A DNA stretch of 8,175 bases from Ga0074130 sp964499485 (GTDB taxonomy: Bacteria; Pseudomonadota; Gammaproteobacteria; Burkholderiales; Rhodocyclaceae), in contig CAZCLF010000049.1 of the NCBI GenBank assembly GCA_964499485.1, positions 1 through 8,175 of the forward strand, in the 5' to 3' direction. Position 1 is the first letter of the stretch. Each line of letters starts with the position of its first letter. The notes under the pieces were generated by a model that worked only from the letters and a program-made list of their open reading frames with translations, was not told the DNA's origin and did not search any database. The position numbers were made by a program, and so were the translations under genes. Positions 1-6,595 of the stretch are shown one piece after another.

Positions 1-950
1 TCTTCGGCCTTGCCGTTGACCTTTTCGAGCGCTTGGTAGATCGGCACTGCACCGATCGGCACTGGGCTATTACGGATGATCCATTCGCGGGTTTCGTGAA
101 TGTTCTTGCCGGTGGACAGATCCATGATCGTGTCCGAACCCCAGCGGATACCCCAGGTCATCTTGTCGACTTCTTCCGAGATCGAGGAGGTGACGGCGGA
201 GTTCCCGATGTTGCCGTTGATCTTCACGAGGAAGTTGCGGCCAATGATCATCGGCTCGGATTCCGGGTGATTGATGTTGTTCGGGATGATGGCGCGGCCA
301 CGTGCCACTTCGTCACGCACGAATTCAGGCGTGATTTCTGCAGGCAGCGAAGCACCAAAATCCTGACCCGGATGCTGACGCGCCATCATGGCAGCGAGTT
401 TTTCGCTCTGGGCGGCGCCCTTGGGGCTGCTGTTCTTCAGCGATTCGAGATAGGCCTTGCGGTTCAAGTTTTCACGAATGGCAACGTATTCCATTTCAGG
501 GGTGATGATGCCCTGCTTGGCGTAGTGCATTTGCGAGACGTTCTTGCCAGCCTTGGCACGGCGAGGTTGGCGATGCAGGCCTGGGAAGCGCAGTTCGTCG
601 AGGTTCTTGTCATCGGCGCGGGCGCGGCCGAACTCAGACGATAGATCGGCGAGCACTTCAGTATCGCCACGCTCTTCAATCCATGCTTGGCGAATAGCTG
701 GCAGGCCGGTGCGGATGTCAATCTTCGCGGTTGGGTCGGTGTAGATGCCCGAACAGTCGTACACGTAGATGGGCGGGTTCTTTTCGCCACCGAAGTCAGT
801 CGGGGTGTCGGATTGCGAGACTTCGCGCATCGGCACCTGAATGTCAGGGCGCGAGCCTTGAATGTATACCTTGCGCGAATTCGGCAATGGCTGGACTGCA
901 GCGGAATCAACAGTCGCGCTGGCAGCAATGAATTTTTCGTTGGCGTTCAT
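1..950 (-). CDS. thiC: Phosphomethylpyrimidine synthase ThiC (N-terminal half, cut by the window edge)
   Basis: ThiC is a cytoplasmic radical-SAM enzyme that rearranges aminoimidazole ribotide into hydroxymethylpyrimidine phosphate, the pyrimidine half of thiamine. The reading frame stays open from an ATG at 950 to the left edge, giving 316 codons of a protein usually a little over 600 residues long. Seen in the translation: a ThiC-associated N-terminal region (about residues 20-130) with PIYVYDCSGIYTDP at 60-73, ITPEMEYVAIRENLNR at 149-164, AIIPNNINHPESEPMIIGRN at 220-239, MDLSTG at 276-281, and VPIYQALEKVNG at 302-313. These match ThiC closely as I recall the E. coli protein. The C-terminal CxxC-type iron-sulfur motif is outside the window, so catalytic competence cannot be judged. 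The start is supported by GGAGAG seven bases upstream. The gene is on the same strand as the SDR gene, but the 235-bp gap suggests its own promoter. Confidence 0.97.
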   Translation of the reverse strand, partial: MNANEKFIAASATVDSAAVQPLPNSRKVYIQGSRPDIQVPMREVSQSDTPTDFGGEKNPPIYVYDCSGIYTDPTAKIDIRTGLPAIRQAWIEERGDTEVLADLSSEFGRARADDKNLDELRFPGLHRQPRRAKAGKNVSQMHYAKQGIITPEMEYVAIRENLNRKAYLESLKNSSPKGAAQSEKLAAMMARQHPGQDFGASLPAEITPEFVRDEVARGRAIIPNNINHPESEPMIIGRNFLVKINGNIGNSAVTSSISEEVDKMTWGIRWGSDTIMDLSTGKNIHETREWIIRNSPVPIGAVPIYQALEKVNGKAE

Positions 951-957
951 AATGGGG

Positions 958-963
958 CTCTCC
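958..963 (-). promoter_or_regulatory. Shine-Dalgarno site of thiC
   Basis: On the minus strand GGAGAG lies 7 nt before the ATG at 950. It fixes the thiC start, because no other in-frame start with comparable spacing is seen nearby. Confidence 0.7.
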
Positions 964-1002
964 AGGGTTGAGCTTGTAAGGTCAGCTCTTCAGCAACTAA
1001 GT

Positions 1003-1008
1003 ATTGTA
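1003..1008 (-). promoter_or_regulatory. Candidate -10 box of the thiC promoter
   Basis: TACAAT on the minus strand is one mismatch from the sigma-70 -10 consensus. It would start transcription near 996, giving a leader of about 45 nt. No good -35 hexamer is visible 16-18 bp upstream (the sequence there is close to GGCCAT), so the promoter would need an activator or is a false match. Inferred only from sequence resemblance. Confidence 0.35.
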
Positions 1009-1027
1009 CCGGGGATGCTGCCGGAAT

Positions 1028-1053
1028 GGCCTATGGAATGCAATGCCTAGGCC
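1028..1053. repeat. Inverted repeat upstream of thiC (operator-like)
   Basis: GGCCTA (1028-1033) and TAGGCC (1048-1053) form a perfect 6-bp inverted repeat with a 14-nt spacer. The arm centres are 20 bp apart, about two helical turns. The repeat lies roughly 30-60 bp upstream of the candidate thiC transcription start, where an activator or repressor dimer could sit. The arms are short, so chance occurrence is quite possible. Confidence 0.3.
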
Positions 1054-1055
1054 TG

Positions 1056-1070
1056 TCCTGAGATACAGGA
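1056..1070. repeat. Small hairpin TCCTG / CAGGA between the SDR gene and thiC
   Basis: Five-base arms TCCTG (1056-1060) and CAGGA (1066-1070) flank a 5-nt loop. There is no T-run following on the minus strand, so this is not an obvious intrinsic terminator. Apart from this hairpin, the neighbouring inverted repeat, a weak terminator-like hairpin and a candidate -10 box, I see nothing recognisable in the 951-1185 gap. Confidence 0.2.
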
Positions 1071-1112
1071 AAAGTTGATGCTGAAATAAGCTGATTTGAG
1101 TGAGGCTGCAGC

Positions 1113-1142
1113 AAAAACTGTATGACCGCCCAAGACCGGGCG
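1113..1142 (-). terminator. Weak terminator-like hairpin after the SDR gene
   Basis: On the minus strand CGCCC (1142-1138) pairs with GGGCG (1131-1127) around a 6-nt loop, about 43 nt after the SDR stop codon. A five-T run follows at 1117-1113, but 9 nt away from the stem instead of adjoining it. It could mark the end of the argS operon, but it is not a canonical intrinsic terminator. Confidence 0.22.
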
Positions 1143-1185
1143 TAGTTGCATGATCGAGACGCTATAACCCGTGTTTTAGTGAAGG

Positions 1186-1950
1186 TTAGAGCGGCAGGTT
1201 TCTCGGTTTGCGCCCTGCTTTGGCAGCGAGTCGGTCAAACAAGCCATTCGGCAGCAGGCGCATGAGTTTCGCAACGATCCCCATTTGCCAAGGAATCACG
1301 GTGTAGCTGGTTCCGGCTTGAATGGCCAATGCGAAACGGCGGGCAGCCTCGTTGGCTTTTAGCATGAACGGCATGGCGTAATCATTCTTGTCCGTCATGG
1401 GTGTTTCGATGTAACCGGGTGCAATGGTAACAACCTTAATACCGCTCCCGCGAAGCTCTACGCGCAGGCTTTCGAGGTAGGCGATTGCGGCTGCCTTTGA
1501 GGCCGAATACGCGCCAGCACCGGGCAAGCCGCGGATGCCAGCGACAGAGGCAATCCCCACGAGGCGTGCGTTGCCATGGCGCAGCATGGAAGTCATAAAA
1601 GGCTGGAAGGTATGCACCATGCCCAGCACATTGGTTTCCATTACGCGGCGGAAAGCGAGATTGTCGGCCGCTTCTTCAGTCAGCGTGCCGACTGAAATGC
1701 CGGCATTGGCAATCACGATATCGGGCGTGCCCACACGGCTAATAAAGTCCTGTGCGGCCTCAGCCAGCGCTTCGGCATGGGTGACATCAAGTGGGTAAAC
1801 GTAATGTGTGCCGGGCAGACCTGCCGCTAGGGCCTCAAGTGCATCGAGACGGCGTGCGGCGAGCCCGAGGGTTGCGCCTTGACTAGCATAGTGGCGCGCC
1901 AGCGCAGCGCCGATGCCGGATGAGGCACCGGTGATGAATACAACGCGCAT
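1186..1950 (-). CDS. Short-chain dehydrogenase/reductase (classical SDR), substrate unknown
   Basis: A 254-residue classical SDR, a soluble NAD(P)-dependent oxidoreductase. Visible motifs in order: cofactor loop TGASSGIG (7-14) in a Rossmann fold, AARR (31-34) whose arginines suggest NADP(H) preference, LDVT (54-57), NAG (82-84), and a complete catalytic tetrad N107, S135, Y148, K152 (YSASK at 148-152), then PGY (178-180). The C-terminal stretch of about 215-245 is hydrophobic and then basic, which could allow loose membrane association. It is the last gene of the argS - SPOR - dsbA - SDR block, starting 30 nt after the dsbA stop. The sequence just before the ATG (ACAATCGCCTC) has no evident Shine-Dalgarno site, so expression may be weak or depend on translation from dsbA. 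The family is certain; the substrate cannot be read from the sequence, and the neighbours give no pathway. Confidence 0.93.
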   Translation of the reverse strand: MRVVFITGASSGIGAALARHYASQGATLGLAARRLDALEALAAGLPGTHYVYPLDVTHAEALAEAAQDFISRVGTPDIVIANAGISVGTLTEEAADNLAFRRVMETNVLGMVHTFQPFMTSMLRHGNARLVGIASVAGIRGLPGAGAYSASKAAAIAYLESLRVELRGSGIKVVTIAPGYIETPMTDKNDYAMPFMLKANEAARRFALAIQAGTSYTVIPWQMGIVAKLMRLLPNGLFDRLAAKAGRKPRNLPL

Positions 1951-1980
1951 GAGGCGATTGTTATGAGGCGGATTGCGCGC

Positions 1981-2607
1981 TTACTTCTTCTGCTCGGCGC
2001 GCACCTTGGCAATCAGGTAGTCGGCAATCTTGAGCTGTCGTGGATGATCGCCTGCACTGATCAAATACTTGCCGTTAATTACAATCGCTGGCGTGCCTGG
2101 AATGTTGTGGGCGCGGGTGATTTGATCAGCACGCGTGACCTTGCTGCTGATGGCGAACGACTTGTAGATGTCCGCAAACTTCGCCGTATCAACGCCCTTG
2201 CTGCCAACCCAGCTGAGCATGGTTTTTTCGTCGAGCAAGTTGACGCGTTCCTTGTGCATGGCATCAAACGCTTGCTCATGCAGCTTGTCCAACAGGTTCA
2301 TTGCGTCCAGCGTGTAATAAAGCTTGGCCGCTGGCACAAAGGTCGGGCGGAAGATCACGGGAATGCGGCGCAGGCTGACATCCTTGGGCAAGGTCTTTGA
2401 CCATTGCGCCAGTAGCGGCTCCATGTCGGCGCAATGCGAGCAGGTGTAGGCAAAGAATTCGGTGACTTCGATCTTGCCCGGCGCATCGGTTGGCTGAGGC
2501 GTTTCATAGACTGTGTAATCAACGCCTAATTGCGGGGCTTGGGCCAGAGCGGCACCGCCGAAGGTCAGCGAAGCAGCAAAGATGCAGAGCAGCGACTTGA
2601 GTTTCAT
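1981..2607 (-). CDS. dsbA: Periplasmic thiol:disulfide oxidoreductase DsbA
   Basis: DsbA introduces disulfide bonds into exported proteins in the periplasm and is re-oxidised by DsbB in the inner membrane. The 208-residue product is the usual length. It begins with a Sec signal peptide (MKLKS, hydrophobic 5-20, likely cleavage after ALA at about 22). The thioredoxin-fold active site is C56-S-H-C59 in FFAYTCSHC, and the conserved cis-proline loop is GTPAIVI at 171-177 (P173). The middle position Ser replaces the Pro of the E. coli CPHC motif; variation there is known in the family and tunes redox potential. The start is secured by AGGAAGGA (2613-2620) five bases before the ATG. The gene sits 39 nt after the SPOR gene and 30 nt before the SDR gene on the same strand. 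No dsbB is seen in this window. C8 in the signal peptide is not in a lipobox context. Confidence 0.94.
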   Translation of the reverse strand: MKLKSLLCIFAASLTFGGAALAQAPQLGVDYTVYETPQPTDAPGKIEVTEFFAYTCSHCADMEPLLAQWSKTLPKDVSLRRIPVIFRPTFVPAAKLYYTLDAMNLLDKLHEQAFDAMHKERVNLLDEKTMLSWVGSKGVDTAKFADIYKSFAISSKVTRADQITRAHNIPGTPAIVINGKYLISAGDHPRQLKIADYLIAKVRAEQKK

Positions 2608-2646
2608 ACGAATCCTTCCTGTGGAGCGCCCAGCTTACGCTGACGC

Positions 2647-3210
2647 TTAATCCTTGGTTTTGATAACCGTAGCCTGAATACCACCTTGAGACATCTGCGT
2701 ACGTACGCGGTTCATTTCCTCTGCTTTGGCGTAGGGTCCGGTGCGCACACGATACATCTTGCCCTTGTCAGGAATTGCGGCTTCAGCAACCGTCGCTTCA
2801 ATACCAATTAGCGCCAACTGCGCCTTCAAGTTGTCGGCATCTTCACGCTTGGTGAATGCCCCAGCCTGCAGGAAGAAGCGTTCATTAACAATGGCAGCAT
2901 CGGCTTCGCCTGCGGGTGGGGCGGCCTTCGGTGCAGGTGCGGCCTCTTGCCCACCCGGCAGGATGTTGTAGAAATCAAAGCGCTGCTTTTCACCGGGTTT
3001 CGCGGGTAGCGCATCCGGCGTACCTTGTGCTGCATTCGCAGCAGGCTTTTCCTTACCGAGTACTGCTTCCTTGTTCTGGAAAGGACTCTGGCTGCGGTTT
3101 AGGTACCAGACCACCCCAGCGGCGATTACCACGCCTAGGACCAAGCCTACGAAGATGCCCATCAGGGTGTTGCCACGCTGATGGCGGCGGGAAGACACGA
3201 CACGATTCAT
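2647..3210 (-). CDS. SPOR-domain inner-membrane protein (FtsN-like)
   Basis: A 187-residue bitopic membrane protein. It has a short basic cytoplasmic head (SSRRHQR), one transmembrane helix at about 16-36, a low-complexity Ala/Pro/Lys-rich periplasmic linker (about 45-107) interrupted by RFDFYNILPGG (77-87), and a C-terminal SPOR domain (about 110-185) containing FFLQAGAF at 112-119 and YRVRTGPY at 153-160. SPOR domains bind glycan strands stripped of stem peptides at the division septum, so a role in cell division or septal wall remodelling is likely. FtsN of enterobacteria has the same layout but is longer; sequence alone does not prove orthology, so no symbol is given. The start lies 2 nt after the argS stop, with its ribosome site inside the end of argS, which indicates translational coupling. 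Confidence 0.88.
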   Translation of the reverse strand: MNRVVSSRRHQRGNTLMGIFVGLVLGVVIAAGVVWYLNRSQSPFQNKEAVLGKEKPAANAAQGTPDALPAKPGEKQRFDFYNILPGGQEAAPAPKAAPPAGEADAAIVNERFFLQAGAFTKREDADNLKAQLALIGIEATVAEAAIPDKGKMYRVRTGPYAKAEEMNRVRTQMSQGGIQATVIKTKD

Positions 3211-3212
3211 CT

Positions 3213-4910
3213 TTACATGCTCTCCGGCGCGGAAACGCCCAGTAAATCCAGACCACTACGCAACACCGTACGTGTTGCTGCGGCGAGTGCCAAGCGGGCA
3301 TGCTTGACGGCCTCATCGTCTACAAGCATGCGTTCGGCGTTGTACCACCCGTGAAAATCGGCGGCAAGGTCTTTCAGATAAACGGCGATCTGATGCGGCG
3401 CGTACTCGGCGGCGGCGGTCGCCACAGTCTCCGGCCAGGCCTGCAAACGCGCGCACAGGGCGAGACCGCGTTCGTCATTGAGCGGCTCCAGCGAGTGCGC
3501 GGCAAGGCCGGCGACATCGCCGCCCCATTGCTGCAGCACCGAGCAGATCCGCGCATGCGCGTACTGGATGTAATAGACCGGGTTTTCGTTGCTTTGCGAC
3601 TTCGCCAGATCGATGTCGAACACCAGTTGCGAGTCGGGGCTGCGCGCGACCAGGAAGTAGCGCGTGGCGTCGCGGCCGACTTCGTCGATCAGGTCGCGCA
3701 GGGTCACGTAGCTGCCGGCGCGCTTGGAGATCTTTACCTCCTCGCCGTTCTTCATGACCATGACCATCTGGTGCAGCACATACTCGGGCCAGCCCTGTGG
3801 GATGCCGACGTTCAGGGCCTGCAGACCCGCGCGGACACGGGTGATGGTGCTGTGGTGGTCGGCACCTTGTTCATTGACGACCTTGGTGAAGCCGCGGTTC
3901 CACTTATCGAGGTGATAGGCGACGTCGGGCAGGAAGTAGGTATAGCCGCCTTCCGCCTTCTGCATGACGCGGTCCTTGTCGTCGCCGAAGTCGGTGGTGC
4001 GCAGCCACACCGCGCCGTCCTGTTCATAGGTAAAACCGTTGGCCTTGAGCTTTTCGACCACGGCGGCGACCTTGCCTTCTGTGTACAGGGCGGATTCCAG
4101 GGAGAAGACATCAAACTTGACGCCGAACGCCTGCAAGTCAGCATCCTGCTCGCGGCGCAGCCAGGCCACGGCGAAATCGCGGATGGACTCTGTGTTCTCA
4201 GGGTCGCCGCTGGCGGTTACGCTAGCGCGGTCATCCGCATGGACGGTGGCTTTGTCCAAATACGCCTTGGCGATATCGACGATGTAGTCACCGCGGTAGC
4301 CATCTTCGGGCCACTCAGCGCTTTCCGGACCGATACCCTTGGCGCGGAACTGCACCGACTTGGTCAGATTGTCGATCTGGGCGCCGGCGTCGTTGTAATA
4401 GAACTCGCGCTTGACATCCCATCCGGCGGCAGCCAGCACGCGACAGAGACTGTCGCCGACAGCGGCGCCGCGACCGTGGCCAACGTGGAGCGGGCCGGTC
4501 GGGTTGGCGGAGACGAACTCGACCTGCAGCTTGCGGCCTTCGCCCGCATTGGAGCGACCGTAAGCATCAGCAGCAGCCAGCACCGATTTGACCACCTGGG
4601 TCTTGGCGGCGGTGGCCAGGGTGAAGTTGATGAAGCCGGCGCCGGCGATCTCGGCCTTGACCAGCCATTCCGAGGCGGGCAGGGCGGCGAGCAGTTGTTC
4701 GGCGATCTGGCGCGGGTTGGCCTTCATGGCGCGGGCCAGTTGCATGGCCAGATTGGCGGCGTAATCGCCGTGGCTGGCCTGCTTGGGGCGCTCGATCAAG
4801 ATGGCCGTATCGGCGTGGTCTGGCGCTACTTTCTGCAGTGCGCTGCGGAGTAAGTCGGCGAGATGAGTTTTCGGGTCGAGAGCGGCTAAGGAAGGCATTA
4901 AGGCAGACAT
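3213..4910 (-). CDS. argS: Arginyl-tRNA synthetase
   Basis: Class I aminoacyl-tRNA synthetase that charges tRNA-Arg with arginine in the cytoplasm. Numbering from the ATG at 4910 (565 residues, normal for the family): N-terminal Add1-type tRNA-binding domain (about 15-100), signature HVGH at 142-145 following SANPTGPL, Rossmann catalytic core with FYYNDAGAQ, VNEQGADHHSTI at 345-356, KMSKS-equivalent KISKR at 393-397, then the all-helical DALR anticodon-binding domain from about 440, containing NPVYYIQYAHAR and ending in LGVSAPESM, a characteristic ArgS C-terminus. The start is uncertain: the frame also has a TTG at 4922 and an ATG at 4898. I chose 4910 because it leaves a leader of about 40 nt after the promoter. 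No clear Shine-Dalgarno site precedes any of the three. It is the first gene of the minus-strand block and overlaps nothing. Confidence 0.97.
   Translation of the reverse strand: MSALMPSLAALDPKTHLADLLRSALQKVAPDHADTAILIERPKQASHGDYAANLAMQLARAMKANPRQIAEQLLAALPASEWLVKAEIAGAGFINFTLATAAKTQVVKSVLAAADAYGRSNAGEGRKLQVEFVSANPTGPLHVGHGRGAAVGDSLCRVLAAAGWDVKREFYYNDAGAQIDNLTKSVQFRAKGIGPESAEWPEDGYRGDYIVDIAKAYLDKATVHADDRASVTASGDPENTESIRDFAVAWLRREQDADLQAFGVKFDVFSLESALYTEGKVAAVVEKLKANGFTYEQDGAVWLRTTDFGDDKDRVMQKAEGGYTYFLPDVAYHLDKWNRGFTKVVNEQGADHHSTITRVRAGLQALNVGIPQGWPEYVLHQMVMVMKNGEEVKISKRAGSYVTLRDLIDEVGRDATRYFLVARSPDSQLVFDIDLAKSQSNENPVYYIQYAHARICSVLQQWGGDVAGLAAHSLEPLNDERGLALCARLQAWPETVATAAAEYAPHQIAVYLKDLAADFHGWYNAERMLVDDEAVKHARLALAAATRTVLRSGLDLLGVSAPESM
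3220..3225 (-). promoter_or_regulatory. Shine-Dalgarno site of the SPOR gene embedded in the end of argS
   Basis: GGAGAG on the minus strand overlaps the last codons of argS and stands 9 nt before the ATG at 3210. Because the argS stop codon lies between the site and the start, ribosomes ending argS are placed to re-initiate on the SPOR gene. Confidence 0.6.
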
Positions 4911-4955
4911 AAATGCGGGCAAGTGGCAGGGGGGCCAGTTTCTAAGTAGCGGTAG

Positions 4956-4961
4956 ATTATA
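4956..4961 (-). promoter_or_regulatory. Probable -10 box of the argS operon promoter
   Basis: A perfect TATAAT lies on the minus strand 45 nt before the chosen argS ATG, inside the 133-bp region between the divergent argS and ubiB genes. The predicted transcription start is near 4949. The matching -35 region (about 4979-4984, AAGACC) is poor and the spacer is unusually GC-rich, so strength cannot be inferred. Confidence 0.55.
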
Positions 4962-4981
4962 CCGGCGCCCCGCCTGCCGGT
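4961..4981. repeat. Inverted repeat in the argS/ubiB divergent promoter region
   Basis: ACCGGC (4961-4966) and GCCGGT (4976-4981) are perfect reverse complements around a 9-nt spacer. The repeat fills the -10/-35 spacer of the predicted argS promoter and lies just upstream of ubiB, so a bound protein could affect both genes. The arms are short and GC-rich, so chance is a fair alternative. Confidence 0.35.
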
Positions 4982-5005
4982 CTTTCCCCGCACCGCGAAA
5001 CCGTG

Positions 5006-5011
5006 CAAAAT
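5006..5011 (+). promoter_or_regulatory. Weak candidate -10 box of the ubiB promoter
   Basis: CAAAAT lies 32 nt before the ubiB GTG, which would give a leader of about 26 nt. There is no convincing -35 hexamer 16-18 bp upstream. It is the best match in the short upstream region and is offered only as a candidate. Confidence 0.25.
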
Positions 5012-5043
5012 CGCCGCTTCACCGCTTACATGTATGCCACCCC

Positions 5044-6573
5044 GTGCGCCTGTTCCGTTTTCTCAAGATTGCCCGCGTTGCCAGCCGTTACGGTCTAGAC
5101 CAGATGATTCTGGAGCACGAACCTTCGGGGCGGCTCATGCGTCTGGCCAATGCCCTGCAGTTCTGGCGTGATTTGTCGGCCCCGCGGGCGGTGCGTCTGC
5201 GCCTCGCACTGGAGGATCTAGGGCCCATCTTCGTCAAATTTGGGCAGGTACTGTCAACCCGCCGCGATCTGCTGCCGCAGGACATTGCCGACGAGTTGGC
5301 CCTGTTGCAAGACCGTGTGCCCCCCATCTCTGCTGAGCGGGCGCTCGCCTGTGTGGAGGCAGCCTATGGCAAGCATGCCGATGAGGTATTTGCCACCTTC
5401 GAGCGTGAGCCCGTGGCGTCAGCCTCTGTCGCCCAAGTGCACTTCGCTACGCTCCCCGGGGTGGATGGACAGCCCGGTATTGAAGTCGCCGTCAAAATCC
5501 TGCGTCCCGGGATTGAGGCCATCATCGACCACGATTTGGCGCTGTTGCAAGTCGCCGCCGGCATCCTTGAAAAAGTCTGGTCCGATGGCAAGCGTCTGAA
5601 ACCGAGAGAGGTGGTGGCGGAGTTCGACAAGCACCTGCATGATGAATTGGATCTGATGCGTGAAGCCTCCAGCTGCTCGCAGCTGCGCCGCAACTTCACC
5701 GACTCCAAGCTGCTTCTGGTGCCAGAAATTCACTGGAACTGGTGCACCCACACCGTGATGGTGATGGAACGCATGCATGGCCTGCCGATCTCACAGACGG
5801 ATGCGTTGCGTGCCGCGGGTGTGGACATCCCCGCGTTGGCCCGCGCGGGTGTAGAGATTTTCTTCACCCAAGTATTCCGTGACGGCTTCTTCCACGCGGA
5901 CATGCATCCCGGCAATATTTTCGTTGCGATTGACCCCGCCAATAGGGGCAAGTACATCGCGCTCGATTTCGGCATCATGGGCACGCTCACCGACACCGAC
6001 AAGAACTATCTGGCGCAGAATTTTCTTGCCTTCTTCCAACGCGATTACAAGCGCGTTGCCCAAGCTCACATCGAGTCGGGCTGGGCGCCCAAGGACACGC
6101 GGGTGGATGAGTTCGAGGCGGCGATTCGTGCCGTGTGCGAGCCCATCTTCGACAAGCCACTCAAGGAAATTTCATTCGGCCGTGTGTTGTTGCGTCTGTT
6201 CCAGACCTCGCGTCGTTTCAATGTTGAAATTCAACCGCAGCTGGTGCTGTTACAAAAAACACTCCTCAATATTGAAGGTCTTGGCCGTCAACTCGACCCC
6301 GATCTTGACCTGTGGAAGACTGCCAAGCCATTCCTTGAGCGTTGGATGAATGAGCAGATGGGCTGGCGTGGCCTGTGGCGCAATGTGCGCCAAGAAGCCC
6401 CACGTTGGGCGGGTTTGCTGCCTGAGCTGCCGCGTCTCGCGCATCAGGCGCTCAGCCGCGACGATACTGATTTACGCTTGCGCATTGCCGAGCTTGAGGC
6501 ATCGCAGCGCCGTACCGCAATGGTGCTGGGCGCAGGTTTGCTGGCCATTTTGCTGTTGCTTCTATTCCCCTGA
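5044..6573 (+). CDS. ubiB: Ubiquinone biosynthesis accessory protein UbiB (ABC1/ADCK/COQ8 family)
   Basis: UbiB is an inner-membrane-associated atypical kinase-like ATPase needed for the aerobic synthesis of ubiquinone, probably helping hydrophobic intermediates or the Ubi complex. Family hallmarks are visible along the 509 residues: the KxGQ motif (KFGQ 65-68), the alanine-rich loop ASASVAQVH (125-133) that replaces the kinase glycine loop, lysine K151 in VAVKI, ExD (E201, D203), the catalytic segment HADMHPGN (284-291, D286 and N291), and DFG (308-310). KPFLERW (428-434) also matches UbiB. The C-terminus carries one obvious hydrophobic helix (about 493-508); enterobacterial UbiB is longer and ends with two. 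The start is a GTG at 5044; the sequence MRLFRFLKIARVASRYGLDQ fits the family N-terminus, the two ATGs just upstream (5030, 5034) are out of frame, and no Shine-Dalgarno site is clear. It is divergent from argS and lies 22 nt before the symporter gene. Confidence 0.95.
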   Translation: MRLFRFLKIARVASRYGLDQMILEHEPSGRLMRLANALQFWRDLSAPRAVRLRLALEDLGPIFVKFGQVLSTRRDLLPQDIADELALLQDRVPPISAERALACVEAAYGKHADEVFATFEREPVASASVAQVHFATLPGVDGQPGIEVAVKILRPGIEAIIDHDLALLQVAAGILEKVWSDGKRLKPREVVAEFDKHLHDELDLMREASSCSQLRRNFTDSKLLLVPEIHWNWCTHTVMVMERMHGLPISQTDALRAAGVDIPALARAGVEIFFTQVFRDGFFHADMHPGNIFVAIDPANRGKYIALDFGIMGTLTDTDKNYLAQNFLAFFQRDYKRVAQAHIESGWAPKDTRVDEFEAAIRAVCEPIFDKPLKEISFGRVLLRLFQTSRRFNVEIQPQLVLLQKTLLNIEGLGRQLDPDLDLWKTAKPFLERWMNEQMGWRGLWRNVRQEAPRWAGLLPELPRLAHQALSRDDTDLRLRIAELEASQRRTAMVLGAGLLAILLLLLFP

Positions 6574-6595
6574 TTGATTGTGAGGATGATGTACC

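Noticed and set aside
33..644. A 203-codon plus-strand frame opposite thiC
   Set aside because: It is antisense to an uninterrupted thiC frame with family motifs throughout; it has no ribosome site or domain of its own.
464..928. A 154-codon minus-strand frame overlapping thiC
   Set aside because: It is the same strand as thiC but shifted; its Arg/Ser/Thr-rich product is a typical frame-shadow, and the true thiC frame runs open through the region to the window edge.
1056..1070. CTGAGA at 1059-1063 region, which resembles part of the TPP riboswitch core
   Set aside because: It lies on the plus strand, opposite to thiC, and lacks the rest of the conserved core, so it cannot act as a thiC riboswitch.
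1047..1151. A 34-codon frame in the thiC leader (minus strand), possible leader peptide
   Set aside because: It has no Shine-Dalgarno site, no run of regulatory codons, and ends upstream of the likely thiC promoter, so it would not be in the thiC transcript from that promoter.
1963..2400. A 145-codon plus-strand frame opposite dsbA
   Set aside because: It is antisense to dsbA, which has a signal peptide, CxxC site and strong ribosome site; the antisense product shows no recognisable feature.
3300..4853. A 517-codon open frame on the plus strand opposite argS
   Set aside because: It lies wholly antisense to a gene with all ArgS motifs. Its product has no recognisable domain and a Val/Gly/Asp-rich composition typical of frames mirrored from GC-rich codon usage. 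Its length alone is not evidence of coding.
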